Assembly (NCBI GenBank): GCA_001972305.1
Contig: BDDD01002134.1
Span: 62,001-126,000, forward strand
Source of the DNA: Cephalotus follicularis
Lineage: Eukaryota > Streptophyta > Magnoliopsida > Oxalidales > Cephalotaceae
DNA: 64,000 nt
Reading direction: 5' to 3'
Both the position numbers and the translations under genes were made by a program. The notes below the pieces were generated by a model that saw only the letters and a program-made list of their open reading frames with translations, had not been told where the DNA came from and searched no databases. Below, piece after piece: positions 31,939 through 43,820 of the stretch; the stretch's first letter is position 1, and each line of letters starts with the position of its first letter.

Positions 31939-33640
31939 TGTAACGCCCGGTATTTTCCTGAATGTAATATTTCTATTTATGATGTAATCGTTAAACTTGA
32001 TTAATGAGAATGTTGAGTTTTGGACTCAGAAGATGCTTACAAACCCTAATTATGGACTTGGAAATGGAATTTGTATGTTAAAGATTGAAACGGTAACGTT
32101 CTGGGACAAAGACATCGACGTCTTTGGAAAAGACGTCGACGCCTATGGGAGCCAGGGCACACGTGTTTGAAAGGACATGCACGTCGACATTGGAAGAAGG
32201 CACCCTCTGGTATGAAAAAGACATCGACGTCTTTGTAAAAGACCTCGACGTCTTTGGGTCGAATATGCCTGGAAATAATTGTACATTAAATTGACGCTTT
32301 AGGCTAAAAGACATCGAAGCCTTATGGAATGACATCGACGTCTTTCCTCCTGGACAGTAGAATTTCACACGAATGAGAACCGTTGGACCCGAAACGAACC
32401 TAGATACATTCTGAGTATATGTTTGCATTATTACTGTGATTTACATTATGGTTGCTTCCCTAAAAGTGTTAAACCATTTTGAAAAGCTTGCATGATTATT
32501 ATGATCATTTGGGTACGAAAATGTATATTTGTCAACACCTGAATTTATATATTTTCAAAATGTTGGGGAAGTATTTCCAATGACAGAGAACTGATTTAAA
32601 GGTTTGATTATGAAATCAAAGGTAATTTGCGAAAGTCTATAATTTACAAAATATATATTTTCGAAATGATTGGGGAAGTAATTCCAAAGACGGAGAAATG
32701 TATTGTTTTAAGTTTATGACTTATTACAACTTGTGAATGGAGAAGTATATTTTAAAGCAAATATATTTGATCAAGTAATTATATGTGATTGCTTGACTTG
32801 TACTGTGAAATGCTTATGCCTGTTGATTATTAGCCGTCGTGCTAATAACTTGTTGATTACTAAGCCACTGTGCTAGTAACTTGCTGTTGGTTTAGTCGCC
32901 GTGCTAAACAACTTACGGGGGACTTGCTCCAAAACCGTTCGCAAACGGGGACGGAGTAAGAGTGCGTGACGTTGGGTCCAGGAGGTGGCAACGGTTATGA
33001 CGACTGGACTGTCTGGTTCCTTTTTGGGAACATATTTACTGCTTGTGTTAATCTAACTTGAGTTATACTTGTATTGTGAACATGCACATATTTTTATATG
33101 TACACACGGAGGTATTTTACTGTAAAAATTACATATCATGGCTCATCATCATGCATTCATTCATGATACTCTTTATCTTATGACTCGAACTGTATTTTAT
33201 GGGTTTATTCACTTAGCCGAGTGAGGACAAAGGCTAACCCCTACTGTAACAGATTGATGGAGTAGTCTTGATATGGAGCATGCACGGAGACTTAAAGAGA
33301 AGGCTTGGATATTCCCTTTATTATTTGAGTTGTTGAACATTTATCATCATATGTATTTGGGATTACTTGTAACGTGGTTTACATTATTATCTCGTACTGA
33401 TGTTTTATTTCACGCTCTGTTTTGGGCGATCGACAGTCATGCTTGGGATATTGTTAAGTTGTTGGGCATCACGTGGTATGGGATGCGTGATGTGTTTTTT
33501 TTTTTAATTCGGCTTAATTTCAAATGCTTCCCCAGGTTGCTAATGGTTATGGGAAATTTTAAATTCATAGTAATTTGCATAAGCCAGATTTATATGTCGA
33601 TTGCCATACCACTTTTTATTGTTGGGAACGGGGTGTGACA
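31939..33640 (+). mobile_element. R6: solo LTR of the R3 family, 1702 bp
   Basis: Starts TGTAACGCCCGGTATTTTCC and ends GGGGTGTGACA, as R3's LTR does. It sits inside the C1 RT with the two RT halves on either side and no internal element sequence. The flanks (CTTGA and TGCAC) are not a clear target-site duplication. It has a TCGACG array (32105-32345), a hairpin trio (32827-32912) and a TTAGCC/GGCTAA hairpin (33213-33237). The 121-codon frame at 33273-33638 is LTR sequence and is not supported as a gene. Confidence 0.85.
32827..32912 (+). repeat. Three tandem hairpins with like loops in R6
   Basis: Hairpin 1: TTATTAG/CTAATAA around CCGTCGTG (32827-32848). Hairpin 2: TTACTAAG/CTAGTAA, one bulged A, around CCACTGTG (32857-32879). 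Hairpin 3: GTTGGTTTAG/CTAAACAAC, one bulged G, around TCGCCGTG (32886-32912). The loops are 8 nt and alike; the stems differ yet pair. Confidence 0.75.
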
Positions 33641-34440
33641 TGCACACTCTGTGCATGTGCTCCTTGGATGTAAAAACCCCTTGGGTTTGGGACATTTAGA
33701 TGTCCTCTTCAACAAAGCTATTCAAGAAGCCCTACTTGACATCAATTTGCCTTAACTCATAATCAATGAGTGGAAAAAGTATACAATGTCCAATTGGATT
33801 TAAGCATTGAGATTTGCAAGAAAGTTTTGGTATAGTCGACCTCTTGTCATTGTCTATACTCTTTCATCAGGAATCTCACTTTAAATGTTTCAACCTTTTT
33901 CATTAAAGCCTATCCTCCTCTTGAAAACCTACTAGAAACCGATAGGATTTTATGCCTTTTAGTGCATCTACCAAGTTCCCCACTTTGTTAGGGTATATGG
34001 AGTCCATTTCAAATTTCATGACTCTCAGCCATGCCATGGAATCGCTGCTCTTCACTGCTTCCTTGTCGCTGACAGGCTCAACATCGTCAGTGTTGTTAGG
34101 TTTGCAAGTGTCGTCTTCGAGAAAACCTTATATCTCAGGCGTGGCGAAAAAGTTGCCTGTTCTCCTCTTGTGAGAAGCTTCTAACTGAGATCCCATCTCA
34201 GGTTCGAATTCCACCCCAACTGTGTCTCTAGAGGTTAGTACCTCTAATTCCTCATCGTCCAGTGGCTTTCCACCTGGTGGTAACTTTCTTAGTTCCACTT
34301 TACTCCCACTGCATCCTGCAAGTAGGTATTCCCTCTCTAGGGATTTTGTAGTACGTGAAACAAAAAAAAAACTTTTGTTTACTAGGATGGTATAAATATA
34401 ATCCTAAGCTCGTATTGGGATATACCACAAAACCGCAATG
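33641..34440 (-). pseudogene. C1 reverse transcriptase, upstream half
   Basis: Minus-strand translation in several frames gives typical copia pre-RT and fingers text: a Met-rich segment matching the AMNSEMESNY region of C2, then a block equivalent to QMDVKTTFLNGN at about 33750. It ends at 33641, where R6 interrupts. Poly-A and poly-T slippage near 34355 adds frame damage. Confidence 0.65.
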
Positions 34441-34446
34441 ATCTAA

Positions 34447-35220
34447 TCATGTCTCCAGCTTAGAAGGTTCCCGCCTTGTGATATAAGCTGCACGACCCTT
34501 AACCCTCAAATGGTTTATGATGGGTTTCCTCCAATTAAATACCTTAAAGGATATAGAGGGAACATATTTCAAAGGAATCTCATTCAGGATGTACGCTACT
34601 ACTTCGACACATAACCCTCGATGGAGATCGAAAGATATGTAAAAGACATTATGGACCGGATCATATTCATCAAGATCTGAATCCTCCGTTTGGATATACC
34701 AATAAGCTGTGGTGTTCCAGGAGGTATCCATTGAGAGAGAATTCCATCATCTCTCAGATAATCTTGGAATTTAGCATATAGGCATTTGCCTTTCCCGTCC
34801 AACCAAAGTGTTTAAAGAGGCTTGTCTATTTGCTTTTCTACTTCTTATCTAAAACCCTTGAATCTCTCTTGGGATTCACACTTGTGTTTTGCACCCGAAA
34901 CACGTACCCAAAGTTGTGACAGATCATCGGTGAAGGTAATGAAGTAGTGAAAACCTCCATTTGCATTGACTGATATTGGTCTACAATTATCGGTGTGGAT
35001 AGTACATAATATGTCCACTTCCCTATCTCCATCCCCAGAGAAGGGAGATTCAGTCAGCTTGCCAATCAAACATGGATCGAACGTTGGAAAGGACTCCCCA
35101 TCCTGGATGTCCAAAAGTACATCCCTAACCAGTCGTGTTAATCTAGCCTCGCTAGAATGACCTAATCTACATTGCCAAATTTAGGAAAGATTTACATCAT
35201 TTGTCTCTCATAGTATTTTA
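34447..35220 (-). pseudogene. C1 integrase
   Basis: Frame 35114-34845 encodes LIGKLTESPFSGDGDRE and ILCTIHTDNC, so the first catalytic Asp is present, then GGFHYFITFTDDLSQL. Frame 34802-34599 contains the region of the catalytic Glu, where the usual SERRN reads SKRRI, so that residue is lost. Frame 34731-34447 carries the downstream part. Copia integrase inserts cDNA into the host chromosome; this copy cannot. Confidence 0.75.
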
Positions 35221-35539
35221 TTAGTGGTTCCTTGAATTGTTAATGCTTTATTATGGTTATTGTCTAAGACATAGATCCTTTTATCCTTGTGCCTCTTACA
35301 CTAACTAGAATCTTGTTATGTATAAGACTAAAAGAATTTACAAAGTTCGAGCTCCTAGCTCATCTTATGGAATTATGCAACAATGTTTCTTACAAGATTC
35401 TTTCTATATAAGGATAAAGTCTTGGTACATTTCCATTAGCAAAATACAATTGTAAACACCTACAATGAAATTGGTGTGAATCCCCGATCCATCACCATTG
35501 CGCCAGTCCATTGCTTAATCAACTCCCAGATGCCTAGCT

Positions 35540-36224
35540 TCTCATAGTCCTTGACAAGAGTTACAAATGTTAGTCTCACAACCTGAGTCCAATACCCAAG
35601 TTGAACTTACATTTTAAGCTAGATAGAGTATATAAGTACCTGACCCCTAGGCACCTCCAACTGTGGACTTTAGGAACATTTCACAATTTCTTTTCAAATG
35701 CCCTGGCTCCCAAAAATAGAATCAGGCATTCTCCTTTAAAAGCTTTTTAATCCTTTCTTGAATATCATCCCCTTGCACTAACTGCCTCTTCCTCGGGTCT
35801 TTACCTTGGAACTCGATCCATCTAATCTATCTCTCTCAGATATTATTCAAGTAGGAAGTTAAGGCATCATAGGTGATTTTGACACACTCTGATCAAAACT
35901 TACCTTAAAAGTCCCCGACTGGGTGCCATATAACTCCTCGAGTTGTGTACACATGGCACGCAAGGTCTGCGAGAGCATACAATAACTTTAGAATTGTGGT
36001 GTCATACCATCAATTACTAAGCAACAAGCTCGATAATCCTCTTTCCACCACATAACCACACTAGCCTTGTGATGGTCAGAAGCATCAGTCCCTAGCTCAG
36101 GGGGTGTCTCATATATAACTTGAATAATATTCAAGCTAATGAGAATATTACGCAAAATGCGTTTCCATTCAGAAAAATTAGGATCCTCAAGCTTTATGTG
36201 TATTTTATTTGTGATGTCTTCCAT
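35540..36224 (-). pseudogene. C1 gag and aspartic protease
   Basis: Gag starts at the ATG at 36224 (MEDITNKIHIKLEDPNFSEW), and its first frame runs to 35988. Further gag text follows with stops. Near 35610 the minus strand reads WVLDSGCETNIC, the copia protease active site with the D-S-G intact. No clear zinc knuckle survives between them. Confidence 0.7.
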
Positions 36225-38345
36225 TGATATTGTTTACATAGTATATTTATTCTAGCAACCTATATGAGGAAAGAGAGAGAGAATATTAGCAGATCATTCA
36301 TTACAAGTTATTACCCTAATTCTTGAACTTTTGTACTTATGGCTCCTCCCACTATTCTAATTGTATCCCACACCTCCATGTGGAATTTGGGAAGCCCCGC
36401 TTCCTAGTGGGGATCAGAATCTATCCAACATACTATAGCCTCACTTGTCGGCGTACGAGCCATAATACATGAATAGGTAAACGTAAACGCAATTTACATT
36501 TGAGTCCCACCCTTGAAATGTAAGATCCGATACAACATTCGGCCTCCTAGCCCCTATAGTCCCAACTATCTCTGTGCAAACAATATGATCCCAGTATAAG
36601 TCAAACCCGTAATCCTCAAAGAAAATGACATGCTTTTAGCACCCACACGTGTCCATGTCCTAATGTCAAAACAATGTCATTTCCTTATAATGCACCAAAC
36701 ACTGAAATTGAATAATAATGATCATACGGGGGACCTCTGCTATCACAGTGTCATCCCCAATATGTCCACACCATTCAACAAAGGTCGTGGAAGGCCAACA
36801 ACGGTACACCTTTTGTGTCCCACCGCTTATAGACTTATTATATTGCTTGGAGGAATTTAGGTCTCATCAAATTTTTAAATTTTTACCATAGCCATTATTA
36901 AGATAAATTTTATCTTCCAAATCCCATTTTAAAAGACTTATCATGCGTGGACATGTTTAGAAAAATTAAAAATTCATCAATCTCATGAAACCTAAAAAAT
37001 GTCCTGACTTAAGACATTAACTATTATAGTGATCACATGAGCCAAACATGACCACTCGGTCTCCTAGGTGCTATTATTTAATAACTACTTTATTACTGTA
37101 TTTCCACCATGCATACATGGTCTTCACTTGGTCTTGCATTCTTCTTAATCCTCTGTTCAAGTTCCATTGCAACTCTTCTTAAAATTACATCACTAGTATA
37201 ATAAAAAAATGAGAATACAATAGTTGAGGGAGAAGAGAAAATTCTACTCTAAGAAATAATGGATAAGAAAAATTCATGGCACGTGCAGGCAGCCTTATTA
37301 CAAACCAAATGAACACCACATTAATAAAGAAATTAAATAACATCCATGAAAGAAACCAAAAAGCTAGGTCTAGTCCCAAGCCTACCACCATGCACAAGAA
37401 ATTCAAATAAAAATATCCCATATATTTATTCGAATAAACACGTGACAATTTAATATTAATGGCTTGTCAATTTAATTACCAGCCTACTTTAAATTCCACT
37501 CCCACTAGATAAACTAAAATCTAGTGTCCGTATTTATAGTTCCCAACTACATTTATAAATGGTCCCACCATTGGATTTATTTTTGAGTGAAAATAATGCA
37601 ATTGAATATTAGAATAAACTAATATTATTATTCCCCTTGAATAAATTGCATAATATAAATGAACTACATGCATAAGTTAATTAAATCTCTGCCTGAACAC
37701 CCTGGTATGTGCCTGTCCAATCCATACCGTATTCCTGTAAGTAACTGTGTGAAAATTACATAGAAACAACATTGAAAAGCTCGTCGGAAGCTTGCAAAAA
37801 CCCTATCGGTAAATTACAGAAACTGTGCTGAAAACTGTCAGTAAGAGTGCAAAACCTGCCAGAATCTTAGCAGAAAGTGCCAGAAATTGTGGAAAACATT
37901 CTTGCACTAGGACTGTCACTAGGCAGTCAAAATTTCTACTTTAGGTAACTGCCAAAAAATCTGTACTAAATAGTGCAAATATTCTGCACAGAAACTTTCG
38001 CACATAACCAGTTTTCTAACAGAAATTTATGACACTTTTAAACACCCATTCAATGACTTTTTCAGGTCTATTTGAGATCCTAAATCATACATAAGGATGT
38101 TAGAATACCCCTCGCATCATTAACACCCAATGTGTTAATCTTTGGATCAACAAACAATCCATGTAATTAGTCATTTACACAAGTTCGCTCAATTGGAAAA
38201 ATCAACTAGAATTGCATATTCCAATTGACCTAAAATTTCCAATTTCACTCCAAGGGTTTGGGAGTGCCATTTCCTACAAAGGGTAAGGAATATAGAAGAA
38301 AGCCACTAGACATCAAATTGAGGTCCAATTGAAGCTAATTAGGGA
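36225..38345 (-). other. C1 leader, no gene seen
   Basis: About 2.1 kb between primer site and gag, AT-rich, with no coherent ORF; the 87-codon minus frame at 37448-37185 is hydrophobic and T-rich and looks like chance. It has neither the TCGACGC array nor the 18-nt-loop hairpins of C2. A run of short CTGCCAGAA-like repeats lies at 37780-37900. Confidence 0.5.
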
Positions 38346-38358
38346 CTCTGATACCACT
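38346..38358 (-). other. C1 primer-binding site
   Basis: GTGGTATCAGAGT on the minus strand, a Met-tRNA type site, next to an LTR end TTTTTAACA (38363 upward). Confidence 0.7.
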
Positions 38359-38388
38359 TGTTAAAAAGGCAATATTAGGGTTGGAACA

Positions 38389-40708
38389 TTTAAGCCTCAG
38401 ATTTTTATATGTACGAAATTGTATGTATTTTGTTTGTACTTATACGGTATTGTATGTATGAATGGCATGGATTGTATATGATATATACTATTTTCACTTT
38501 TATGGCTGTTTACGGGTAGTGGGGGTAAATTGAACCTAAACGCAGTTTTTAAGAATTTTGCCTAAAGGATCCTATATCTATATATAGGCGACTCAGCTCT
38601 TTCTTTTCCCATTTTCATTTCTCGTTCAATTATAGAGAGAGTGTGAGTTAGAGAGAGAAAGTGGGCAGCATCGAGCAAGGAAGGAGTCCTTGGGATTGTG
38701 GCAAAGTGTAGAACCTAAAGGGAGAAGCAGAACGAGGATTCAAATAGCTTATTCTTCGTTCTCTGCAAATATGAGGTAGGTTCTACATATATGCTTTAGA
38801 TCCAGGCTTTTTAAATGGATTGAATGTATTTTATGGTTATGGATAGCTGTATGCATGCTAAATGGATGGACTATGGTATTTATTATGGTTTAAACGGATC
38901 GATATGTCAATCAGAGAGAGAATTGAGGGTTTTAGGTTTATAGGCCAAATCTCTTCTCTCTCTAGATTTACGAATTACGGGTACAGATTTGAAGGGATAA
39001 AGTTGTTTTTAACTTAAAATTGACATTAGGGGCATATAGCTGCCTTTGGATCAAATTTAAACGAATTTAAATGGTTTTAAAATGGATTTTATAGACAGTT
39101 TGATGAATTGCCATTGTCAAACCGTCGACACTTTGGCTATAGCGTCTAAAGCGTTGACACTTTTTGTGTTGCAAAATGACTGACGCTTCGTGCACGCGTT
39201 GATGCTTAAGGGACAAACGCTTTAATCGTCGACGCCTAGTACAAAGGTGTCGATGCTTAGGCACTAACCGTCAACGCTTTTGACAAAGCAGTCGACGCTT
39301 AACGCCCTGTTTCAACTAAACTACACTGTTTTCAACCCCAAATGGTTTTCTCTTCAAATGGATTCCATAAGAAGCCTCCCTAGGGCCTTGTAGCCAATGG
39401 GGATCCTCTTTTATTACCTTTGATTTCCAAATCAACTTTCAAAGTGATTCTTTAAAGAAAAGTTTCAACAAAAGGGTTTTATTCAAATGGTTTTCAAGAA
39501 TGGCTAGGATAGGTCAATTGGGATATCTGGACGCGAATATTCTAGTTGGACTTCCTATCCATAGTTTTAAAAACTCCGATAAGGACCGAGAAAATGGTTA
39601 TGGAAAAACGGTTATGGAAAAGGTTACGGAAAATTGTATTTAAAACGGTTTTGATGGAAGGATCCTATGTGATCCTTTATGGTTAGGTCCCTATCCTTTA
39701 AACAGAAATATCGTTACGGGTTATGGGTATGGTACGGTTATGATTGATGGTTGTTATGGTTGCGACCTAACGGGATAACCCATCCCTAATCTTCATTTCT
39801 GTCATGAAGTATTATAGGTGTAGACCACATATTATGGATATGGAATCCTCCCTTTTAGGGTGAACCTACGGGGATCACAACATTATGGATTGATACAGTA
39901 TGGCACGGATTACAGATATCTCTATTATGGGCTAGTACCTTCGGGACTAGTATTATAGGCTAGTACCTTAGGGACTAGGATTACGGTCCGGTACGGATTA
40001 TGTGTCCAGTGTTATCCTATGCTCCACACGGCTATTGCACAGAGGGTGTATAGACGGTAGAGGTACTATCTCGGGCTAGAGTGGCAGAGAAGTACTTGAA
40101 CATATGGGTTGATTGTCCCCATGGACTATTACATATTGTTTTATGGAGTGTCTGTAGGCGTATGGCCTTTGATGTGATTAGGAATAGTCAAGTATACCAC
40201 CGCTTAGGGACGGTTGGTATACTAAAGCTTTCCACAGTTGGCATTCATGCATATAACATGTCATACATATATACCTATTATATCTGTTGCATTTCATAAC
40301 ATATAGTATAGCCTACAAAGACATTGGTTGCTGACCTATTCTCGTTATGGGTCAGGTACAGGTGAAGCACCGAAGTGATAAGATGGACCAGATCGCATCA
40401 TAGGATTCTTGTAGCAGTATAGTTTTAGCCATCTACCTTGTGTATATGAATTTTGATGTATAAGAGACATACTGCATTTCAGCTATTGACATGCCTGCTT
40501 GTGGTAACGCCTAAGATATATGTATCGAATGTTATGGGTTTGATTGGGCTTATCTCTATGAATATTGAGTTATTATCATGCATATTTTATATTACAGTTT
40601 TAATTTGTAACGTATTTTGGAGTATGATGCAACGTATGTGAAGGATCGTATGGATGAAGCTTCCACATGTCGAGCCTTGGAGTCTTCCTCATGGTACGGG
40701 GTGTTACA
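38389..40708 (+). repeat. R7 5' LTR, 2320 bp
   Basis: The start is blurred (TTTAAGCCTCAGATTTTTAT against TGTAAGACCAGAATTTTTAT in the 3' copy); it ends GGGGTGTTACA. A TATA-like CTATATATAGG lies near 38578, followed by a CT/GA-rich leader. Also present are a TCGACGC array (39115-39305), twin hairpins (39932-39978) and a CTGACC/GGTCAG hairpin (40331-40355). The region 39310-40700 holds no gene. Confidence 0.8.
39932..39978 (+). repeat. Twin hairpins with TTCG and TTAG loops in R7 LTR
   Basis: CTAGTACC-TTCG-GGACTAG (39932-39950) and CTAGTACC-TTAG-GGACTAG (39960-39978), each with one bulged A. The first has a C(UUCG)G tetraloop, known to be unusually stable in RNA. Confidence 0.7.
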
Positions 40709-40715
40709 ATTTAAG

Positions 40716-40728
40716 TGGTATCAGAGCC
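40716..40728 (+). other. R7 primer-binding site
   Basis: TGGTATCAGAGCC, seven bases after the LTR end: a canonical Met-tRNA site. Confidence 0.85.
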
Positions 40729-40910
40729 AATGCTATGTTGGCTATGCCAAGATAGGATCCTTGGCCATTGGAATTAAGTGATATGGATAACATTGTTGTT
40801 ATTTGAATTGAGTGATATTGATGTGTTTGTTGGTTGTTGCATCTGTTTTGGAACTATGGTTGTACAATTGCATAGCTGACTTTTGTCTGTTATACAAGGT
40901 TGGTAAAGAT

Positions 40911-42265
40911 GGTCATCAAAGAGGAGTTGTAGGAAGAGCTAGGGCAGGGCCATCGATTAGACGTAACCGAGCCAATAAATATGTTGAAGAACAGGGGGAA
41001 AAGAATTTGAGCCAAGAAGCATAATTTGTCTCTCCTGGCCAAAGGGAACCTAGAGGTTTTATGAGGGAGATGTATGACATGTTGAATCATATGAACGATT
41101 TCATGCCATGGCAAGCGGCTAAAGTTGAGAAAAGCCCAGCTGCAAGGCCGGTTAGGTGTGCAATAGAGGCACCAGAGCAAACCCCAATTGTAAGGCCCGC
41201 TAGGCGTGCCGAAAGAGCAAGGAGATTAGTTGATCAACCTACACCCAGGGAGGATCCCTTAATCAGATTTTTGAAGTTAAATCCTCCAGCCTTTACGGGG
41301 GACCATGATGCTGTTACTGCTGAGAGATAGCTGATTCAAATAGAGAAAATCTTCCGAGTCTTGAGATGGTCAGACTTTGAGAAAGTTGTCTTCGCCACTT
41401 AAACGATACAAGGAGAAGCAAAACATTAGTGGAGAGTTGTTGCTGCCTCTTGGGATGAATCGGGGATACCCAATTCATGGGACATGTTTAGAAGAGAGTT
41501 CAACGAGCAGTATTATCCTGAGGCTGATGTTGATAAGAGGGAGGCTGAATTTCTTGGCTTCACCCAAGGTAACATGACGGTGGCCTAGTACGAGGCTATG
41601 TTTATTGAATTCTCAAGGATAGCTCCGCATATGGTTGGTACGGAAGCAACAGAGGCTAAGAAGTTTCTTTGTGGCCTCAGACCATATATCAGAAAAAGGC
41701 TGGTATCACTCAGACTGAGATCTTTCTTTGAGTTGGCTAGTAGAGCCAGAGATGTTGAGGCCGTATTAGAAGAGCTGCGTAATTTAAGGATTCAGACTGG
41801 TAGTAGCAGACCTGCTTCTTCAGGATGGCAGTTGGGGAGGAGTTCTGGGGGCAGTAACAAGTCCTAGAAATTCAAGAATAGCAGTCCTGATCAGGGCGGC
41901 TCATGCCAGAGTGTCGGTAGTCCACCCAATTTTTCTGGTCAGAGAGGGCAAACACGAGGGTCACAGCAGAGGGGTCAAGGACATAGATCCTGGCTGAGGG
42001 AGCAGAAGAGGACATCTTCTAGGGAAGGTTGCTCTAGACGTTCCAGTGGTGGTAGACAGGCTTCCATTGAGCCATGCGTGCACCGTGGAAGCACTAACCA
42101 GACATCTAATGTCTGTTAGTGGAGAGCTGGTAAATGTATGAGTTGTGGGGCTACAAATCACATAGCTAGAAAGTGTCCTTTTGGCCGGCATGCTTTAGGG
42201 AGTCAGCAAGGGTAGAGTTCAGGTCGATCTCAGGGAGGTTCCAAGCAGAACTAGAGTATTGATTA
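40911..42265 (+). pseudogene. R7 gag
   Basis: Readable text includes EDPLIRFLKLNPPAFTGDHD, a capsid core with SWDMFRREFNEQYYPE and YEAMFIEFSRIAPHMVG, and FLCGLRPYIRKRLV (41598-41867). A Ser/Arg/Gly-rich stretch and one zinc knuckle follow near 42133 (CMSCGATNHIARKC). Stops are frequent and mostly TAG at positions where Trp or Gln is expected (near 41327, 41400, 41866 and 42119). R8 interrupts just after the knuckle. Confidence 0.8.
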
Positions 42266-43641
42266 TGTAATACCCTGCTCATTCGTAAATATATTTTACG
42301 GATTTATTTGTGTTTTCGGGCTTTTAATTTTGTTTTATTTTAAAAGTCCGGTTGCCCTATGATTTGGGTCTATATGATTGAGCTGACTGATACCAGTCCG
42401 AAATTTTGGGTATGTTATGTTATGTTGGGTTTGGGTTTTATTTATTTTATTATAATCTAAAATAATTTTATTAAAAACAAATTATTATTCTTTTATTTCA
42501 AAAATTCCTTAATTCCTTTTATTATTAATTCTTTATTTTCCTTTTTCCTATTTTATGAAATTGAGAATATTTTATGACTTTGACATGTTTCGAATATAAG
42601 TTGGTTTGACACTTTAAACGATTCCGACTTTATTCATACGATATGAAATGATACGATATGTTATAATATGACATGTTATGATACCGTTGTGAATGGTTTT
42701 CGAATATGTTGTGTGAAAACATATTTTAGTATTTTAAATTGATCTTGATAAATCAATAATTTTAAATACTGAGTATTGTACCAACCTATGGCGGGTACCA
42801 TAGGCACGTCGTGGGCCTGGCACGTTGACGTGACACTTCCGTAGTGGTGTGATTAGACAACGACGTCTCGGAGTGTGTGAATGAATCCCATGAGGTGGAT
42901 TTGTGGATCCGCCATGTATGATAGAGGCGTATGAATCGATTCTAGTTTATGTGATCTGAGGTGAATTTAGATATATGGTCCGAGGTGTGATCGGATATGT
43001 GTATGTAAGAATTGACTTGTGTAGTGCCGTACACTTCAATTCTAGTGGGCATATGGAATTATCGCCTCCCTTGCCAAAATTTATTATATGTAATATGAAT
43101 ATGGCTCAGTATGTTTTACGAACTACGATTTATAACGTTTTGAATTGTTCCGTAATTATTTCAAAAAATATGCAATTGTCATTTGAATATGATTAAACTG
43201 TTGTAACTGTTTCAGATTTCTGTTATGAAGTTTATTGAAATATTGATGTTTTTAAATTACCGTTTGCTGTTTTATTTTTCCCTTATCCGTAATGGGGTTT
43301 GCTCAGCCGCATTTTTGTTTCCATGCGGCAGGTTTTCAGGAGCAGCGGGGGAAAGTGTGATTGAGTGATGACCACCCTATGTGTTGGGTCCTTAGGAAAG
43401 TGATCCTTATCTTATGTTTAGTGGTCTGAAACATGGATTATTATGTCTTATGTTTTTAAATTTGAACTGAATTATTTTTTGGGTTTTCCGCAACTACTTA
43501 TTATGTTAAATTGTAAAGTTTTAATGATTTGATAAGACTGCCACATTTTTTGCTGTTTTTGGCTAATAAAGTAAACTTATGATTTGTTATGTTATGTATG
43601 ATATGACCCTATGACTTCTCCCGCCGTCCGGGGTTGTTACA
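42266..43641 (+). repeat. R8 5' LTR, 1376 bp
   Basis: TGTAATACCCTGCTC... to ...GGGGTTGTTACA. It contains the palindrome CCTATGG/CCATAGG (42785-42804) and the hairpin GCCGCAT/ATGCGGC (43306-43329). It is the same family as 1-1088 and R2. Confidence 0.85.
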
Positions 43642-43646
43642 GATTG

Positions 43647-43659
43647 TGGTATCAGAGAA
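43647..43659 (+). other. R8 primer-binding site
   Basis: TGGTATCAGAGAA a few bases after the LTR end. Confidence 0.75.
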
Positions 43660-43820
43660 TTAGGTTTTGTTTCCTTAGAAGACCTAACTAGGTTTGACCT
43701 GTGAGATTGGGTAGACACCGGTTTAGGCTGCCTCGTTATGATTTTCTGATATGTTTTCTGTTTTCTATTTTTGTTCTTTGTGATGTTTTATGTTTGAGTG
43801 CCTTTTTGTAAATAGTACAT

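Larger units (their letters stand above)
31560..38388 (-). mobile_element. C1: Ty1/copia element, interrupted by R6
   Basis: Minus-strand order: LTR end (38388-38363), primer site (38358-38346), 2.1 kb leader, gag (36224), protease, integrase, RT and the start of RNase H, ending at 31560. Integrase before RT defines copia. Solo LTR R6 splits the RT. R7 begins in what remains of the C1 5' LTR. The RNase H end and 3' LTR are lost. Decay is advanced, so this is among the older elements here. Confidence 0.8.

Noticed and set aside
33273..33638. A 121-codon plus-strand ORF of hydrophobic composition
   Set aside because: It lies wholly inside solo LTR R6 (31939-33640) and runs to its end; T-rich LTR sequence gives such frames by chance.
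31934..33645. Target-site duplication around R6
   Set aside because: The five bases before (CTTGA) and after (TGCAC) do not match well enough; the insertion is inferred from the split copia RT only.
37185..37448. An 87-codon minus-strand ORF that looks like a membrane protein
   Set aside because: Its hydrophobicity follows from T-rich sequence in the C1 leader; no homology-like motifs and no support from neighbours.
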